Source of the DNA: Balamuthia mandrillaris
Lineage: Eukaryota > Discosea > Longamoebia > Balamuthiidae
Assembly (NCBI GenBank): GCA_031835245.1
Contig: JAVKOQ010000104.1
Coordinates: 1 to 64,000, forward strand
Reading direction: 5' to 3'
Length of the DNA: 64,000 nt
The notes beneath the pieces are model-generated. The model saw nothing but the letters and a program-made list of their open reading frames with translations. It was not told the DNA's origin and made no database searches. Each line of letters begins with the position of its first letter. Within the stretch, counting starts at the first letter, position 1. The translations under genes were made by a program, and so were the position numbers. Of the stretch, positions 1 through 11,164 are shown in pieces.

Positions 1-642
1 CGCAGCATCATTTTCGAGAATATATTCGGGGACTGTTCCGTCTTTTGTTTCTTCGTTGGCGATATTATCTTCTCCTTTTCTTTTCTCTTCTCTTCTCCCT
101 CTCCACCTTCATCTTCTTCTTTCTCTTCTTTGAGCTCCAACACTTCTTCCTTCTCCTCTTCCTCTTGCGAGTTAAAGTCCATTGCTATGCCCGGTACTAT
201 TTTGGCCGGGTGGAAGGGGCTCAACGGGGATTGAGCTCCTCCTCTCCTTTCCTGCTCCTCCTGTTTTCTCTTTCCTCCAGCAACTTCCTCCTCTCTTGTC
301 TTTTGTTCCTGTTCCTCCATGCTCTTTTCCTCCTCCTCCTCCTCCTCCATTTCTTTTCCTTTCTCTTCCTTCATTTCTTCTTCCTCCTCTTCCCCTTCCT
401 CATCTTCGCTGCTCCTCTCGGTGATTGGCGTGTTGTGTGGCGTTGAGGTGGTGGCGTCCAAGGAGGACCCGAACCCCAAAGAGGACTTGAGCTCCTCCTG
501 CTCCTCCATGTCATCCAGCGAGGCAAAGAGCTGTCGTAGCTCCGCCTCTCGTTTCTTCCGCTTCTCCTCCTCCTTCCCCTTTTCCGTCACCACAGTGCCC
601 TTCTTTGTCGTTTGCAACCAGTCACCCGTTCGTGTCTCTTCT

Positions 643-673
<31 letters not shown>

Positions 674-989
674 TCTTCTCTTCCTCCTCTTTCTTCTCTT
701 CCTCCTCCTCTGCTTTGTTTTCTTGCGCGTCCTTCAGTACTTCCCACTGCAAGACCGGCTTCTCCTTCTCCTTCTCCTCTTCCTTCGGTTGGGGATCTTT
801 GGGGTGGGAGGGGGGCTGGCCATAGAGCAGCCCCAGAAACCTCTTCGAGACGGCCCCGCGGCTGGATGTCTCACCGGGCACATTCTTCCACGAGGCGGTC
901 GTTTTAAAACGTTTGGATGGGGTTTGCACCTCTTTGTGAGGCTCGGAGTCTCCTTCCGGTACTCCGCCGGGGGAACGATCTGGCTCCAT
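1..989 (-). CDS. Partial Glu/Lys-rich protein of unknown function, running off the left edge
   Basis: An ATG at 989 opens a minus-strand frame that stays open to the window edge (about 329 codons, no stop), so only the N-terminal part is present. The first ~70 residues are of mixed composition (start MEPDRSPGG, then SKRFLGLLYGQ). They are followed by long Glu/Lys runs from GAG/GAA/AAG codons, a block reading LRQLFASLDDMEE, and another acidic stretch. Such composition is common in nucleolar or chromatin proteins, but no domain was recognised and no function is assigned. The start is the first ATG, with about 180 bp separating it from the divergent ORF at 1171. A different frame over the last ~60 bases also looks protein-like, so an intron near the edge is possible. 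Confidence 0.5.
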
Positions 990-1170
990 GTTGAGCACCT
1001 CCTCTCTCTCGCCTGCGGCTGCCCTTTTTCTCTTTTTGCTTTCTTTTTGTTTCTTTGGATTTTCGTTTGATTTTATTTGTTTTTGATTAAAATAAATTCC
1101 TGGAAAAATTTTGACAATGAAATGATTTGTCTCTTTGCGCAAAAAGTTTCTTTTGTTTGAATGAAGTTAA

Positions 1171-1515
1171 ATGTTTGAAACTCTCATTAACTTCGTCGCA
1201 GCTGTCCCAAGAAGAGTGTCCTGGAATGAAACCCAAATGAGGCCCCAATGTTCTCTCTGTTCACTAGAATGGAACAAAAACTGGATTCCGGTCGCACACT
1301 GGAGGATACAATCTCTACGGGATCGCTTTTGTTGAAGTCCAAAGGAACAGGCATTCAAGAAAGAACACACCAAAGAGTTTTTCAAGCGTTTCATCCAGTC
1401 TCAAAGATTACTAGAAAGCTTGTTGAACAGGCCAAAATTGGTGGTCTTACAGGAGGAACTCCAAAAGTTGGAAAGAAACAAAGAAAATACAAGCGAACTG
1501 TATTCTGCTTGCTAG
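1171..1515 (+). pseudogene. Small ORF in two in-frame blocks split by one TGA
   Basis: An ATG at 1171, directly preceded by an in-frame TAA, opens 54 codons (start MFETLINFVAAVPRR, with a CSLC pair) up to a TGA at 1333. The same frame then continues for 59 codons as a basic, helix-forming stretch (FKKEHTKEFFKRFIQ, then LQEELQKLE) to a TAG at 1513. Both blocks look like protein rather than repeat translation. Possible readings are a decayed gene, a Cys-Sec readthrough site, or a missed intron; no convincing GT-AG pair of normal size removes the TGA while keeping frame. TGA is an ordinary stop elsewhere in this window, for example at 47311. The 3' end touches the convergent ankyrin gene. Family not recognised. 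Confidence 0.35.
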
Positions 1516-2684
1516 ATTCTGGGTTCTTGGATAAGTGAGCCTGAAAAAGAATAAGTCCCCATCAAGTGGTCAGGAAGAGGACAGCCATTGCTGTAAGCCC
1601 ATTCCACAATCTCAACGTTGTTGCACTGATCTGCTGTTGTGCATATCCTCTTATCCCAAGGACATCCCTTGGCACGCAACCACTTGAGGATATGCAAATG
1701 GCCTCCCCTGGCTGCTCCCTCGCAGGTCCTTACACCCCAAGGACATCCATTCTCATGCGCCCATTGCAGCACTTCCTTATGATCCCGCTCTGCTGCTCCG
1801 ATGCAAGTCTCCTCGCTCCAAGGGCATCCTTTCTCCCGAAGCCACTGCAACACATTGAGCCGCCCGTTGACTGCTGCACAGTAGAACACCTGCTGCTGTC
1901 CCCAAGGACATCCATTGTCCATGGCCCACTCCAACTGATCCACTTTCCCACCAGCAGCAGCAGAAATGCAGGTGGTTTCGTTCCAAGGACAACCGCGTTC
2001 TCTCAGCCACTTCAGCACCTCCAAGTTGGCAGCTGAGGCACTGGTGTACACATCCCAGGGACAGCCGTGCTGGTGAAGGAACTCTAGAAGGTGCATGTGG
2101 CCTTTGCTTGCTGCCGCTGTGAAGGCGCTAGCCTTCCAAGGACACCCGTTCTCGTGTAGATAGTGCAGAACATCCAGGTGGCCAAAAAGGGCTGCCCAAA
2201 GGCAAGCGTTTTCATTCCAAGAGTGGCCTTGCTCTCCAAGCCATTTCAGCACTTCCAACTGACCTCCCATGGCTGCTTTGTCGCACAGGTTCATGTGTTG
2301 GCGGTCGCAGCCGTTCTGTAGCACCCATTGCAGCACTCCCAAATGACCAAACTGAGCAGCAGCAGCGCAGGTCTCCCTGTCCCACGGGCAGCCTTGCGCT
2401 CTTGCCCATTGCAGCACTTCCAACCGACCATGGCGGGCGGAAAGGGCGCAGGTACGAGCGGTCATTTGATAGTCGGCCTGGTGGATAGCCCACTGCAAGA
2501 GGTTCAGGCGAGAACAGACGGTTTTGGCCAGCATGGTCTGGCGTTGTTCTTTGGGAGAGCATCGGAACCAGCGGCGACAGGTCCTGGCGGCAATGCCCAC
2601 CATGCCCTCGGGAAGCATGCCCAAGGTGAAGGCCAGCAGTTCATCGGGAAGGGCTTCGATCAGACAGGGGCTCTCCTCTTCCAT
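1512..2684 (-). CDS. F-box-like protein with amoeba-type (GCPW) ankyrin repeats
   Basis: Single-exon gene of 390 aa; the start chosen is the ATG at 2684, just before the F-box-like segment, because the ORF upstream of it is low-complexity leader. Residues ~10-45 (LPDELLAFTLGMLP, then CRRWFRC) fit an F-box, the Skp1-binding part of SCF ubiquitin ligases. From about residue 70 to the end there are roughly ten degenerate ankyrin units of ~27 aa, each with the pattern LEVLQWARAQGCPW followed by an Ala-rich helix (TCAAAAQFGH). GCPW-type ankyrin repeats are expanded in amoebae and in some giant viruses of amoebae. Likely role: substrate adaptor for ubiquitination, with repeats recruiting the target; the target cannot be told. 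No intron seen. It converges on the small ORF ending at 1515. Confidence 0.85.
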   Translation of the reverse strand: MEEESPCLIEALPDELLAFTLGMLPEGMVGIAARTCRRWFRCSPKEQRQTMLAKTVCSRLNLLQWAIHQADYQMTARTCALSARHGRLEVLQWARAQGCPWDRETCAAAAQFGHLGVLQWVLQNGCDRQHMNLCDKAAMGGQLEVLKWLGEQGHSWNENACLWAALFGHLDVLHYLHENGCPWKASAFTAAASKGHMHLLEFLHQHGCPWDVYTSASAANLEVLKWLRERGCPWNETTCISAAAGGKVDQLEWAMDNGCPWGQQQVFYCAAVNGRLNVLQWLREKGCPWSEETCIGAAERDHKEVLQWAHENGCPWGVRTCEGAARGGHLHILKWLRAKGCPWDKRICTTADQCNNVEIVEWAYSNGCPLPDHLMGTYSFSGSLIQEPRI

Positions 2685-3187
2685 CTCTCCTCTTTCTTCT
2701 TTTTCTGATTTCTTTTTGAATGATATGTTTGAATAGCAATTGGAGGATCTGAAATGAAGTAAGCATGCTTTGGACAAGGCCAAAACAAAGAGCAAACCGT
2801 CCGATCGGACACGAGGAATAAAGCTTTTTGAGGGCCCGAGCGTGTCTCACACTTGCTCCCCCATACATTCCAAAATAGGGTCCTACATGAGCGCCTCTTC
2901 TTGCAAATGGGAAAAATAGAAGTCTTGGTCTGGCTTCAACTATGCACCAACAAAAAAAAATATAAGTACTAGTTTTGTGCAGCAACGCAACCAACAAAAA
3001 CAGAAAGCACAAGTGTTAGCGAACCAAACATTTTTCTGCTAACATCAAAACCAGAACAGAAGAACAAACCTTTTTTTTATATTTCTTGTATTTTATATGC
3101 TTCTTTGTTAGGGAGACCCCTTTTCTGGCTCTTCGACCGCGTCCCCTTCTCCTTCAACAAATATAATTTTTTGAACCTGTAAAAAGG
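2685..3187. other. Divergent intergenic spacer (ankyrin gene / RasGEF)
   Basis: About 500 bp between the divergent starts at 2684 and 3188. It is AT-rich with A and T runs just upstream of the RasGEF ATG, and probably carries both promoters. No repeat, RNA gene or recognisable motif was seen. Minus-strand ORFs through here are extensions of the ankyrin frame without a good start. Confidence 0.5.
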
Positions 3188-5331
3188 ATGTCCACGACAC
3201 CGGATGAGACGCCTGTGGGAGAGGAGTCAGTTGCCTCGCTGGAGTTCTCTGCGGCCATACCCGACCTCAAGCTTCTGCCTGTGAACTACGACAAGCCTGC
3301 TCCTGCCTCAGAGAGGACAGAATCTCCAACCCCCGAAAGAAAGAACGATGAGCTGCTTCAACTAGAAGCCATCAATTTCATGGAGGTTACGCCGCGAGGA
3401 AAGAAGACCATAAAGTCTGGAAGCTTGCCCTCGTTGGTGAAGTTCTTCCTCATGGACAGCGCGGCTGGTAACCCCGTTCACCTGTTTCTCTTTTCGTTCT
3501 TTTTTTAACTAACTGGCTCCGCATGCACACAGCTCCCGAAGATCTGCACAAGTTTTTGATGTGTTATAGGAGATGGTGTTCTCCTGGACAACTGTGGAGC
3601 GTCATCATGCGCATGTAAGTACCCATGAGCTGGGGCTCATCCATTTGCTTCATAAAACTTACTGTAAGTTTCTACGCTTTCGATAGGTACAACCCTGAGG
3701 ACGAGAAGGACTTGAGCCCTGAGACCCTTTTTCAACAACGAAAGTACGTTCTCGCCTCTTCATCTTCTTTCTTCCTGCTTCGAGTACTACCTCTCTCTTC
3801 TCTTCTTCTGCTCTCTCCCGCCATTCTATTACGCGAGCACAGCTAACATATCTGAAAATACCACCGACTTGATGCTCTTAGTGCGGTCATCTCGTTCATC
3901 ATAACATGGATAGAGCGATGCTCCAGTCAAGACTTTTTCTCATCGAAGGAGAAGTTTGCTAACCCACTTTGGAAGTCCCTTCATGAGTTCATTCGACGTC
4001 TGGAGCACTCTCAATGCCAATCATGGGCAAAGAGTCTGGTGGAGAAGGTACTTGACCCACCGCTTTTAGTGTTGTCAAATCCTTTCGCTGTACCCGTTGG
4101 CTTGTCGGCCTCTAGTTGCTTATCATGTATCCCAGTTGAAAGAAAGAAACGGTGGTTTTGATGGAGAGATAGACCTTCGAACGGACTATGACTACCGCGG
4201 AGTGGTGTGGAGCATCACCCAGACGCTCTTTCCAAGGAGCCTAGTGCCAGGAGAGTTTCAGCTGCTTGATATTCATGCGTACGTAGTTACCTCTTAAAAT
4301 AACCCTTTGGTTTATGCGAGGACTTGCATTCATCTTCACGTCTCTCATCATTTTTGTTTGTCTTTCTTTGGTGCCGCAGGCAAGAAGTTGCTCAATGTTT
4401 GACTCTAACGGAGTATAACCTGTTTCGGAATATCCGCATTAACGAGTTCCTGGAGAAAACCTGGATAAAGGACGAAGGCAACTCCCTCATCTACGTCATG
4501 GTCAACCGCTTTAACCATGTTGCGTTCTGGGCTGCCACTGAGATTGTCTCTCAGGACAACCTTTACAACAGGAAGATGGCTCTGGAACGTTTCATCCAAG
4601 TGGCACAGGTATGCAATCTGGCAAACTCTGCTTCTTGTCTCCAAAGAAAGCGAAACGAACTAACAAAAACAAAAAGGCGTGTTATGAGATGAACAACTTT
4701 AACTCAACGATGGAAATGATGGCTGGACTGAGTATGGGTCCTGTTTCTAGGTTGAAGAAGACCTGGGCGGTTAGTTTTCTCCATCTTTCGCCTCTTCAGT
4801 TAGAGAGCACCTTTTTCCTTCTTCTTCTTGTTGTTGCGGTCTGCTGTTCTTGCTCATTCCAGCTGCTCTATTGTACTGCAGGCCATTTCTCGTTCCTCGC
4901 TGGAGACGTTCAAAATGTTGGAGGACGAAATGAAACCAATGAAGAACTACTATAACTATCGGAAAAAAGTGCAGCTGCTGACAGCCGCTAAAGTTCCGCT
5001 CTTGCCCTATGTCGGTGCGTTATTCTTTGTACTTTCTTTTACCTTCTGCTTTCCTCATCTTCTTACAAACACCGTAAACGAAAAAGGCCTATTGTTGAAA
5101 GACTTAACGTTCATAGACGAGAACCCAGACAAAGCAGACGGAGGCCTCATTAACTTTGAAAAGGTGGACCTGCTGGGCACCATCATGATGAAGATAGAGT
5201 ACTTTCAGCAGCAAACGTTCAGCCTTATCGAGGTGGAGGAGCCCATTCTCAACTTCCTTAACAACCTCCACGTCCAAAACGAGGATGATCTCTATCAGCT
5301 CTCGTTAAAGCAAGAGCCACGAGGCTCTTAG
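3188..5331 (+). CDS. Ras guanine-nucleotide exchange factor (RasGEF, CDC25 domain)
   Basis: Nine exons: 3188-3467, 3533-3614, 3687-3743, 3882-4047, 4136-4278, 4380-4608, 4677-4769, 4882-5014, 5087-5331; 1428 nt, 475 aa, all joins phase-consistent. Residues ~70-195 (SLPSLVKFFL, MCYRRWCSPGQLW, LWKSLHEFIRRL) match a REM/RasGEF N-terminal module. Residues ~240-475 form the CDC25 catalytic domain: FQLLDIHAQEVAQCLTLTEY, FRNIRINEFLEKTW, RFNHVAFWAATEIV, RKMALERFIQVAQ, CYEMNNFNSTMEMMAGL, LPYVGLLLKDLTFIDE. These blocks are the usual RasGEF signature, including the FN-x-x-x-x-M-x-x-GL helix. The protein would load GTP onto a Ras-family GTPase at membranes; amoebae carry many such proteins. No extra domain is seen beyond the short N-terminus. 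The exon 5 acceptor at 4135 was preferred over AG at 4115 because only it keeps frame. Confidence 0.9.
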
Positions 5332-5556
5332 TCAAAAAACACAGGCAGCAAGAGAGTGTATTGCGTGTGTGTTAATGGAAGCACGAGAGACGAAAGCTCA
5401 CTCCTGCTGTGTTTGTTTTGTGCTCTTGTTTGTTGTTTGTAATCTACCTCCAAACCTTTCCGATTTGCCTCTTTGTCTTTTCTTGCGTTCTGCTTCTTCT
5501 TCTTCTGCATCTTGTTCTTCTTGCTCTTGCTCTTCTCCTTCGGTCTGGCTCTTTGT

Positions 5557-6450
5557 TTAGCAACGCAGAGCCAAGAGCTGTTGTTGAAGCTTTCGACGTA
5601 ACCAATCAATTCTGTCGTTGCCAAAGAAGAGCTCTCCGCCGGCAACCATGGAGGGCACGCCAAACACTCCCTCCTCCTCCACCGCCTGCCTTCGTATCCT
5701 TTCCAACGCCCTCCTTCCCTTCGACAATCCATTTTCCTCCGCTTTGAGTGCAAAGTCTTCAAATCCTTGCTCCACCCATTCTTCTACCCCTGTTTCATCG
5801 TTGAGCTGATGCCGATCACTTTCGTTGCGCGCGAGAAGAAGGATCTGTTTCAAGGAGGAGAGGTCCTCCAAGTCAAGCTCGTGCTTGAAAAATCGTTCAA
5901 ACACCACGTCAGTGTAACAACGAAACGTGGTCGTCCGTTTCGGATCCTCCTTGGGAGCGCTTGGGAGAGGCGGGTTGAGCGATCCCCTCGGCTGCTGGTC
6001 GTATTGCAGGCAGTAGAGACCGGCCATCATGGCCAACGAGGAATCAAACACTCGTTTGGGGCCTTTCAAGGTCACCGGCGGCGATCGGGCGTTGGCGAAG
6101 CGACGAGCGTCGAGGTAGGCGTACTTCACTTTGTTCCAGTGCAGCGTCGTGCGGGATTGGGGCAGGCCGAAGCTGTGCTCCACGTCAAAGGCGAAGGGCA
6201 GCCACTCCACCCGCAGGTGCGGGGCAAACTCCTGCTCCAGGGCGTAGATCTCATCCTTGGCGAGGTAGGAAAAGGGGCTCTTGTAGTCAAAGTAAAAGCG
6301 CAATGGGACCACGGGTGGCGCGTAATGCCTCTGCTGTTCCTCACTTGGTGGCCTTGGAGGAGGAGCAGCGGCAGAGGTGGTTGTGGTTGCTGCCCCCCTC
6401 CTGCAGCTGGCGGCTTGGAGGTGGCGGAGCAGCCCCTGTGGTTGCAGCAA
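5557..6450 (-). CDS. DsbA-family thioredoxin-fold protein, HCCA-isomerase/GST-kappa-like
   Basis: Intronless, 297 aa, convergent with the RasGEF. Residues 1-45 are Arg/Ala/Thr-rich without acids until a proline-rich linker, like a mitochondrial presequence (inference). From residue ~50 FYFDYKSPFSYLA is the classic start of the 2-hydroxychromene-2-carboxylate isomerase / GST-kappa branch, in which Ser replaces the DsbA active-site Cys. The C-terminus GVFGVPSMVAGG and FFGNDRIDWL matches the conserved GVFGVP...G...F.G.DR end of the same family. Length is slightly above the ~200-220 aa usual because of the N-terminal extension and an insertion around residues 150-175. Likely glutathione-dependent redox or isomerase activity in mitochondria; the substrate is unknown. 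Confidence 0.85.
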   Translation of the reverse strand: MLQPQGLLRHLQAASCRRGAATTTTSAAAPPPRPPSEEQQRHYAPPVVPLRFYFDYKSPFSYLAKDEIYALEQEFAPHLRVEWLPFAFDVEHSFGLPQSRTTLHWNKVKYAYLDARRFANARSPPVTLKGPKRVFDSSLAMMAGLYCLQYDQQPRGSLNPPLPSAPKEDPKRTTTFRCYTDVVFERFFKHELDLEDLSSLKQILLLARNESDRHQLNDETGVEEWVEQGFEDFALKAEENGLSKGRRALERIRRQAVEEEGVFGVPSMVAGGELFFGNDRIDWLRRKLQQQLLALRC

Positions 6451-6703
6451 CGGCCTCTTGCACGCCTACCGAGCAGAACGCCTGGCACCACCCCCGCTGC
6501 TCTCTTCATTCTCTTAACCTTCCTGGTCCTGCTTTCCTTTCGAAACTTTATCCGCACAAACCACGTGCATTACTTTTTCAAAAGAGATTTCTGATAAAAA
6601 AGATGAAGAGCACTTTTCATAACGACAAGGGAACAGAGAGAACATGTTGCAGGCAGTAGTAGTGTTTGTTGCTGTCTCATGTTGTTGATGATGATGAAGA
6701 GGT

Positions 6704-9700
6704 CTATTGTGTGGATGTGGATGTTTCAGTGGTGTTGGGGTTGGGGGTGGCAGAGGAGGAGGCGGAGGTGGAGCTGGTGGCAGCGGCTGCTGCTGCTGCT
6801 TTATTGCGTCGCGCACGCCGTTTGGCCGCTTTCTTCCTTTGCCGTTCTCTTTGTCTTCGTTGTTCTTGTTGTTGCAACCGCCGTTGTTGTTGCTGCTGCT
6901 GCAACTGATGCTGCGGTCGCTGCTGCTGTTGTGACGTTGTTGATGTTGTCGATGAAGTGGTTTGCTGCTGTTGATGGTCTCGCATCTCATCAACAACACC
7001 TCTATTACCAGATGGGCCACTCGCACCGTTTCTTTGTCTTCTTCTTCCTCCTCTTCTACGTCGCCTACCTCCACCACTTCCGCCGCCGCTATCTTCCTCA
7101 GCACTTCTACCAGCAACAGAAGGGGAGAATGGTGCAGTCGTGTCGTCTTCCCAATGCCAATGACTGAGAGAAGGCGCTCCACCGCTTTCTCTTTCTCTCA
7201 TACTCGTTTCTTCTCCCTCTTCCTCTTCCTCTCCTCCTAATCCTACCTCTTCTTCTTCTCTTCCATCAGCAGCACCGCTGCCACTATCACCACGATCTTC
7301 GTATTCTTCAGCTTCCATGTCCAACCGCTCCAAACGCAACAAGCTCTCCCGCAGACGTTCGCGCAGACTGGCGTCGACACCCACACTCTCTGCCACGCTT
7401 TCCAGCCGACGACGTCGCTCGTCTTCATCTTCCTCTTCGTAGTCTTCATCTTCGTAGTACTCTTCTTCGTAGTCTTCGTCATCACGAGCGTGTAGTCGTC
7501 CTCTGTCTTGCTCGTCTTCCCAGTATTCTTCTTCTTCCTCTTCTCCCTCTTCTCCCTCTTCTCCCTCTTCTTCTCCGTCTCCTTTATACCATTCCTCTTC
7601 CTCTTCATCTTCGTACTCCTTTTCTTCTTTTTCCCACTCTTCTTCGTCTTCATATTCCTCCTCACCTTTGCCTTCTTCCCATTGTCCTTCATCTTCCTGT
7701 TCATCTTTTTCTTTTGTTCCTTCATCTCCTTCTTCTTCGTCTTCTTTTCCTATAGTGTCTTCGCTTCCTCCTAATTCTTCTTCTGGTATCGGAGGCAAGC
7801 TGTCAAAGCTATGGGTTCCTTCGTCCTCGTCTTCCTCCTCATCCAACGTCAGAAGAATACCCATCTCTGCTGCTTTCTTCATGGCCTCCGCCTCCATTTC
7901 ATACTTTTTCTTCGCCTTCTTCCTTCTTCTCGCCTTTTGTCTCTGTTTCTGTCTCAACTTTTGTTTCTCCGAACGTTTCTGCTGTTGTTGCTTCTGTTGC
8001 TGTCGCAGTTGTTGGCATCGTTCCGGGTCCACAAAAGCGGCTGCCTTCTTCTTGGCTCTTGCCTTTCTCTTCGCTTTGGCTTGCTTCTTGGTTCGCATTC
8101 GTCTAACCTGCTTCATCTTCCGCGTGTACATATGATCCAAGTCGAAGATGCCATAGTACTCTCTGCCATGCATGCTCCTTGCTTTTTTGATCTTGAACTC
8201 GGAGCGGGCGTCATCAACAGCCATTCTTCCGTAGATCTGCTGCTTTTGACTCTTTTTCTTAGGGCGAGCTCCTCTGTACTCATACGCGTCCAAAATATAG
8301 GCCACGCCAATATTCACTTTTTAAATCGAGAAAAACAAAATAAACACAAAAAATTTTGAAACAAAAAAGAAAGACCATAAAGGACTTACCAACTACGAAG
8401 TCAGAGATGGCAAGAAAAGAAATAAGATAAACATAACTCCAAAGGCTGCCGCTGGCGTGAACCCATCCATCCATCTCCTCCCAATCCATGCCTATCTGCA
8501 CCTCGAACAACGCTAGAAACGCGTTTCCAAAGTCATTGAAGTTGTGTATGAATAAATCATCCGACGCAAAATCAGTGTTGGCCAAGCGGGGATTCTCCAG
8601 GTAGATCTGCCCACCGAATATCTGGATTCCAACTGCCGCATAAATATAGTAAACAGCCAACAAAACGCCGATTAGAACGGTCAAAGTTGGCATCAGTTCG
8701 ACCAACGTCTTGATGATGGCTCTGAAGCGAGGCAGTCGATTGAGGATGCGAATGATGCGGATGCTGCGCAATACCATCAGCAGAGAGATGGTGCTAGAAG
8801 GGATGGAGTCAGGATGAGAGAGCTCGTAAAGCTGGGCGGCTACGATGGCCACCACGATGAAGAAGTCCAGCCGGTTCATGTACTTTTGGAACCAACGAGT
8901 ACCATAAACAAAGACTTTGATGGCTATTTCTCCTGCATACACCACGGTAAATGCTATTTGGGCCATCTCCCAAATTTCTGTAGGGAATAGAAGAAACTTT
9001 AAAAATAGAATTACAAAATAAAAAGAGAAGAGAAAGGGACCTTGTTGGGCATGGTGAAGTTGATATTCAATAATGAGACAGACACAGTTGAGAACAACCA
9101 AAAGGTCAACGCAATACTCAAAATAACGGCTTTCCACAATGGTATGCAATACCCGTATGACGCGAAGGCGATGTAAATCAGGAAAGCGGGACGAAAACAA
9201 ACCTCTTGAAGGATCTGTACATCATATCAGTTAGCACTCAACCAAAAGAGAAAAGAGAAACAGATTTAAGCACACCTTTACGCATCTGGAAACGAAGATT
9301 CAGCACGTAACAAAGTTCCAGAAACTCCGGTTTGCGAATATAACCGGTCTTATCTCTGTCCAACACGTCACAAACAAAGTTGACTTGGCTGATAGGAACG
9401 GAGGCGATGTGATGGTACGCGTTCAGCTCACGAAAAAGCGCCTTTGCCACCTCGAAACTGACACAGCCTGGTCCATGTTCTGGAGATAACAAGGCTAACA
9501 CGTTGAACGCTTCCATTAATGCAAACCTTCGTCTTTCCTGTGAAGAGAGAGAGCACAGTACAATGATAAGAAATTAAGCTGAGACACAAAACGTCAATGA
9601 CGTAGAGAATTGAACGGAGAACGGAGAAAGGAGAAAAGAGAAAAGAGCATACCAAGAACCGAGCGGCATCTTTGTGCATAAGATTGCGGTAGCTAGAGTA

Positions 9701-10509
9701 AAATACGGCCAAAGCCAAGTTTAAGAGCAAGTAGGTGCCCAACAAAAGAAAGGCCAAGAAGAAAAATATGGATATACGGTGCTTGTCATAAGCAGTGCTG
9801 ATAATATAGGGAAAATTTCCAGCGTATAACAAATCGAACAGTTGCGCCACTGTTGCTCCAAATGAACCAAAGTATTCGTCTTTTTCATTAAAGTTAGAAT
9901 CAGAAAAATGCAACGTAAAAGAGGGAAAGGAAAGATGGATGATAGTACCATCCATATCTTTGAACAATAAAAGACCAATCCAGGAAAACAACAAAACAAA
10001 GATGGCAATCAAACTAGCGACGTCCAGCACCCTCACTATCATCACTAAAATGTTCTTAAGAGACCGTCGAATCTGAATGCATTCACAAGAACGTAGACAA
10101 AACAAATATAAAAGTCAACGAAAAGAGAGGGGAAGAGGGAGAGAGTAATACGAACGGGTGAGAAAAAAACGCAAAAGAGCAGCGGACGAAGGTACGGTGA
10201 TACGAGAGCTATAGGAACGGTAGGCGCAGCAAAGGCGAGAATCAAAGAAATAAAGAGCTGCAATATGATTATGATTTCGAAGGAGACCGTCAAAAGGTGC
10301 CATAGGTTGTGCCGAAGCGTGAAGAAACGGTGTGGGCCTAACACCACCAACCACAACATTGACTGGGTGATAAGAATAAGCATGCACACGAGCTCTATGG
10401 TCTGTGTTACCCACGGCTTTAGTTTTGGTATACGGGAGTCTTCCCATGTTCTGTCTTCCGTTGCTGAAAAAACGAGTTGCGGTGAGCAGTTGAGGAAAAC
10501 AGGTAACAA

Positions 10510-10559
<50 letters not shown>

Positions 10560-10826
10560 CGAGAGAGAGAGCGCGCGAAGAGTACCACGAGCAGAATGGC
10601 AGCCACCATCAGCCCAAAAGGCGCACCAGTAAGGTTCCTCGAAAAAAGGAAGCAAGAACAGAACTATCCACACGATATATCTCAGCCAGGCCAAGTTGTG
10701 GTAGATGCGATGTGCCCTAAGGGCCACTGGGCTGTCAAGCGACAGGGTTGGTTTTCCGGACACTGCACAGTCGATCATCACCGCTGCTTTCTTCAGCTGA
10801 AATGTTCGACTGTTGAAGAGCGAGTG

Positions 10827-10870
<44 letters not shown>

Positions 10871-11164
10871 ACGAAGGAGAGTGAGAACAAGTGAAAGATG
10901 AGTAGAAGAAACAGTGAGAGCTCTTTACTTTTTGGGGTCGGCGTTCAAAAGGACGACAACGTCGTCCTCAGCGGTAGTGACGGAGCCATACGGAGGCGGC
11001 AAACAAGAAGGTGGCAAGCTTGCGGTGGAAGTCTCCGGAGTCACTCCCTCAGATGCAGGCCTGCTATTATCGTTCACATCAGGGCCAAGCAATGGCCGTC
11101 GGTGTTCCTTGTCCTCTCCCCAGAACCCTCCTTCCGAGCTGCCACTGCCACCCAGTTTTCTCAT
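6704..11164 (-). CDS. Two-pore channel (TPC1-like) with central EF-hand and long acidic/basic tail
   Basis: Eight exons on the minus strand: 11164-10929, 10810-10584, 10463-10156, 10072-9653, 9537-9276, 9214-9041, 8977-8390, 8316-6704; 3828 nt, 1275 aa, every phase consistent. Two six-TM ion-transport repeats are visible. Domain I lies at ~115-395, with the pore region LFDLLYAGNFPYI and an S6 of FFFLAFLLLGTYLLLNLALA. Domain II lies at ~490-750, with a voltage-sensor-like S4 (VLRSIRIIRILNRLPRFR) and pore FEVQIGMDWEEM. The linker contains a canonical EF-hand loop DRDKTGYIRKPE (~450), as in plant TPC1. TPCs are endo-lysosomal or vacuolar cation channels gated by voltage, Ca2+ or phosphoinositides. 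Unusual is the last ~530 residues: KKAAA/QQ/Glu-rich, then Ser/Gln/Ala-rich low complexity, all in one exon. Two introns hold (CT)n on the coding strand. Confidence 0.9.

Noticed and set aside
5369-6659. Plus-strand ORFs opposite the DsbA-like gene (up to 275 aa)
   Set aside because: Antisense shadows of a clearly conserved minus-strand gene.
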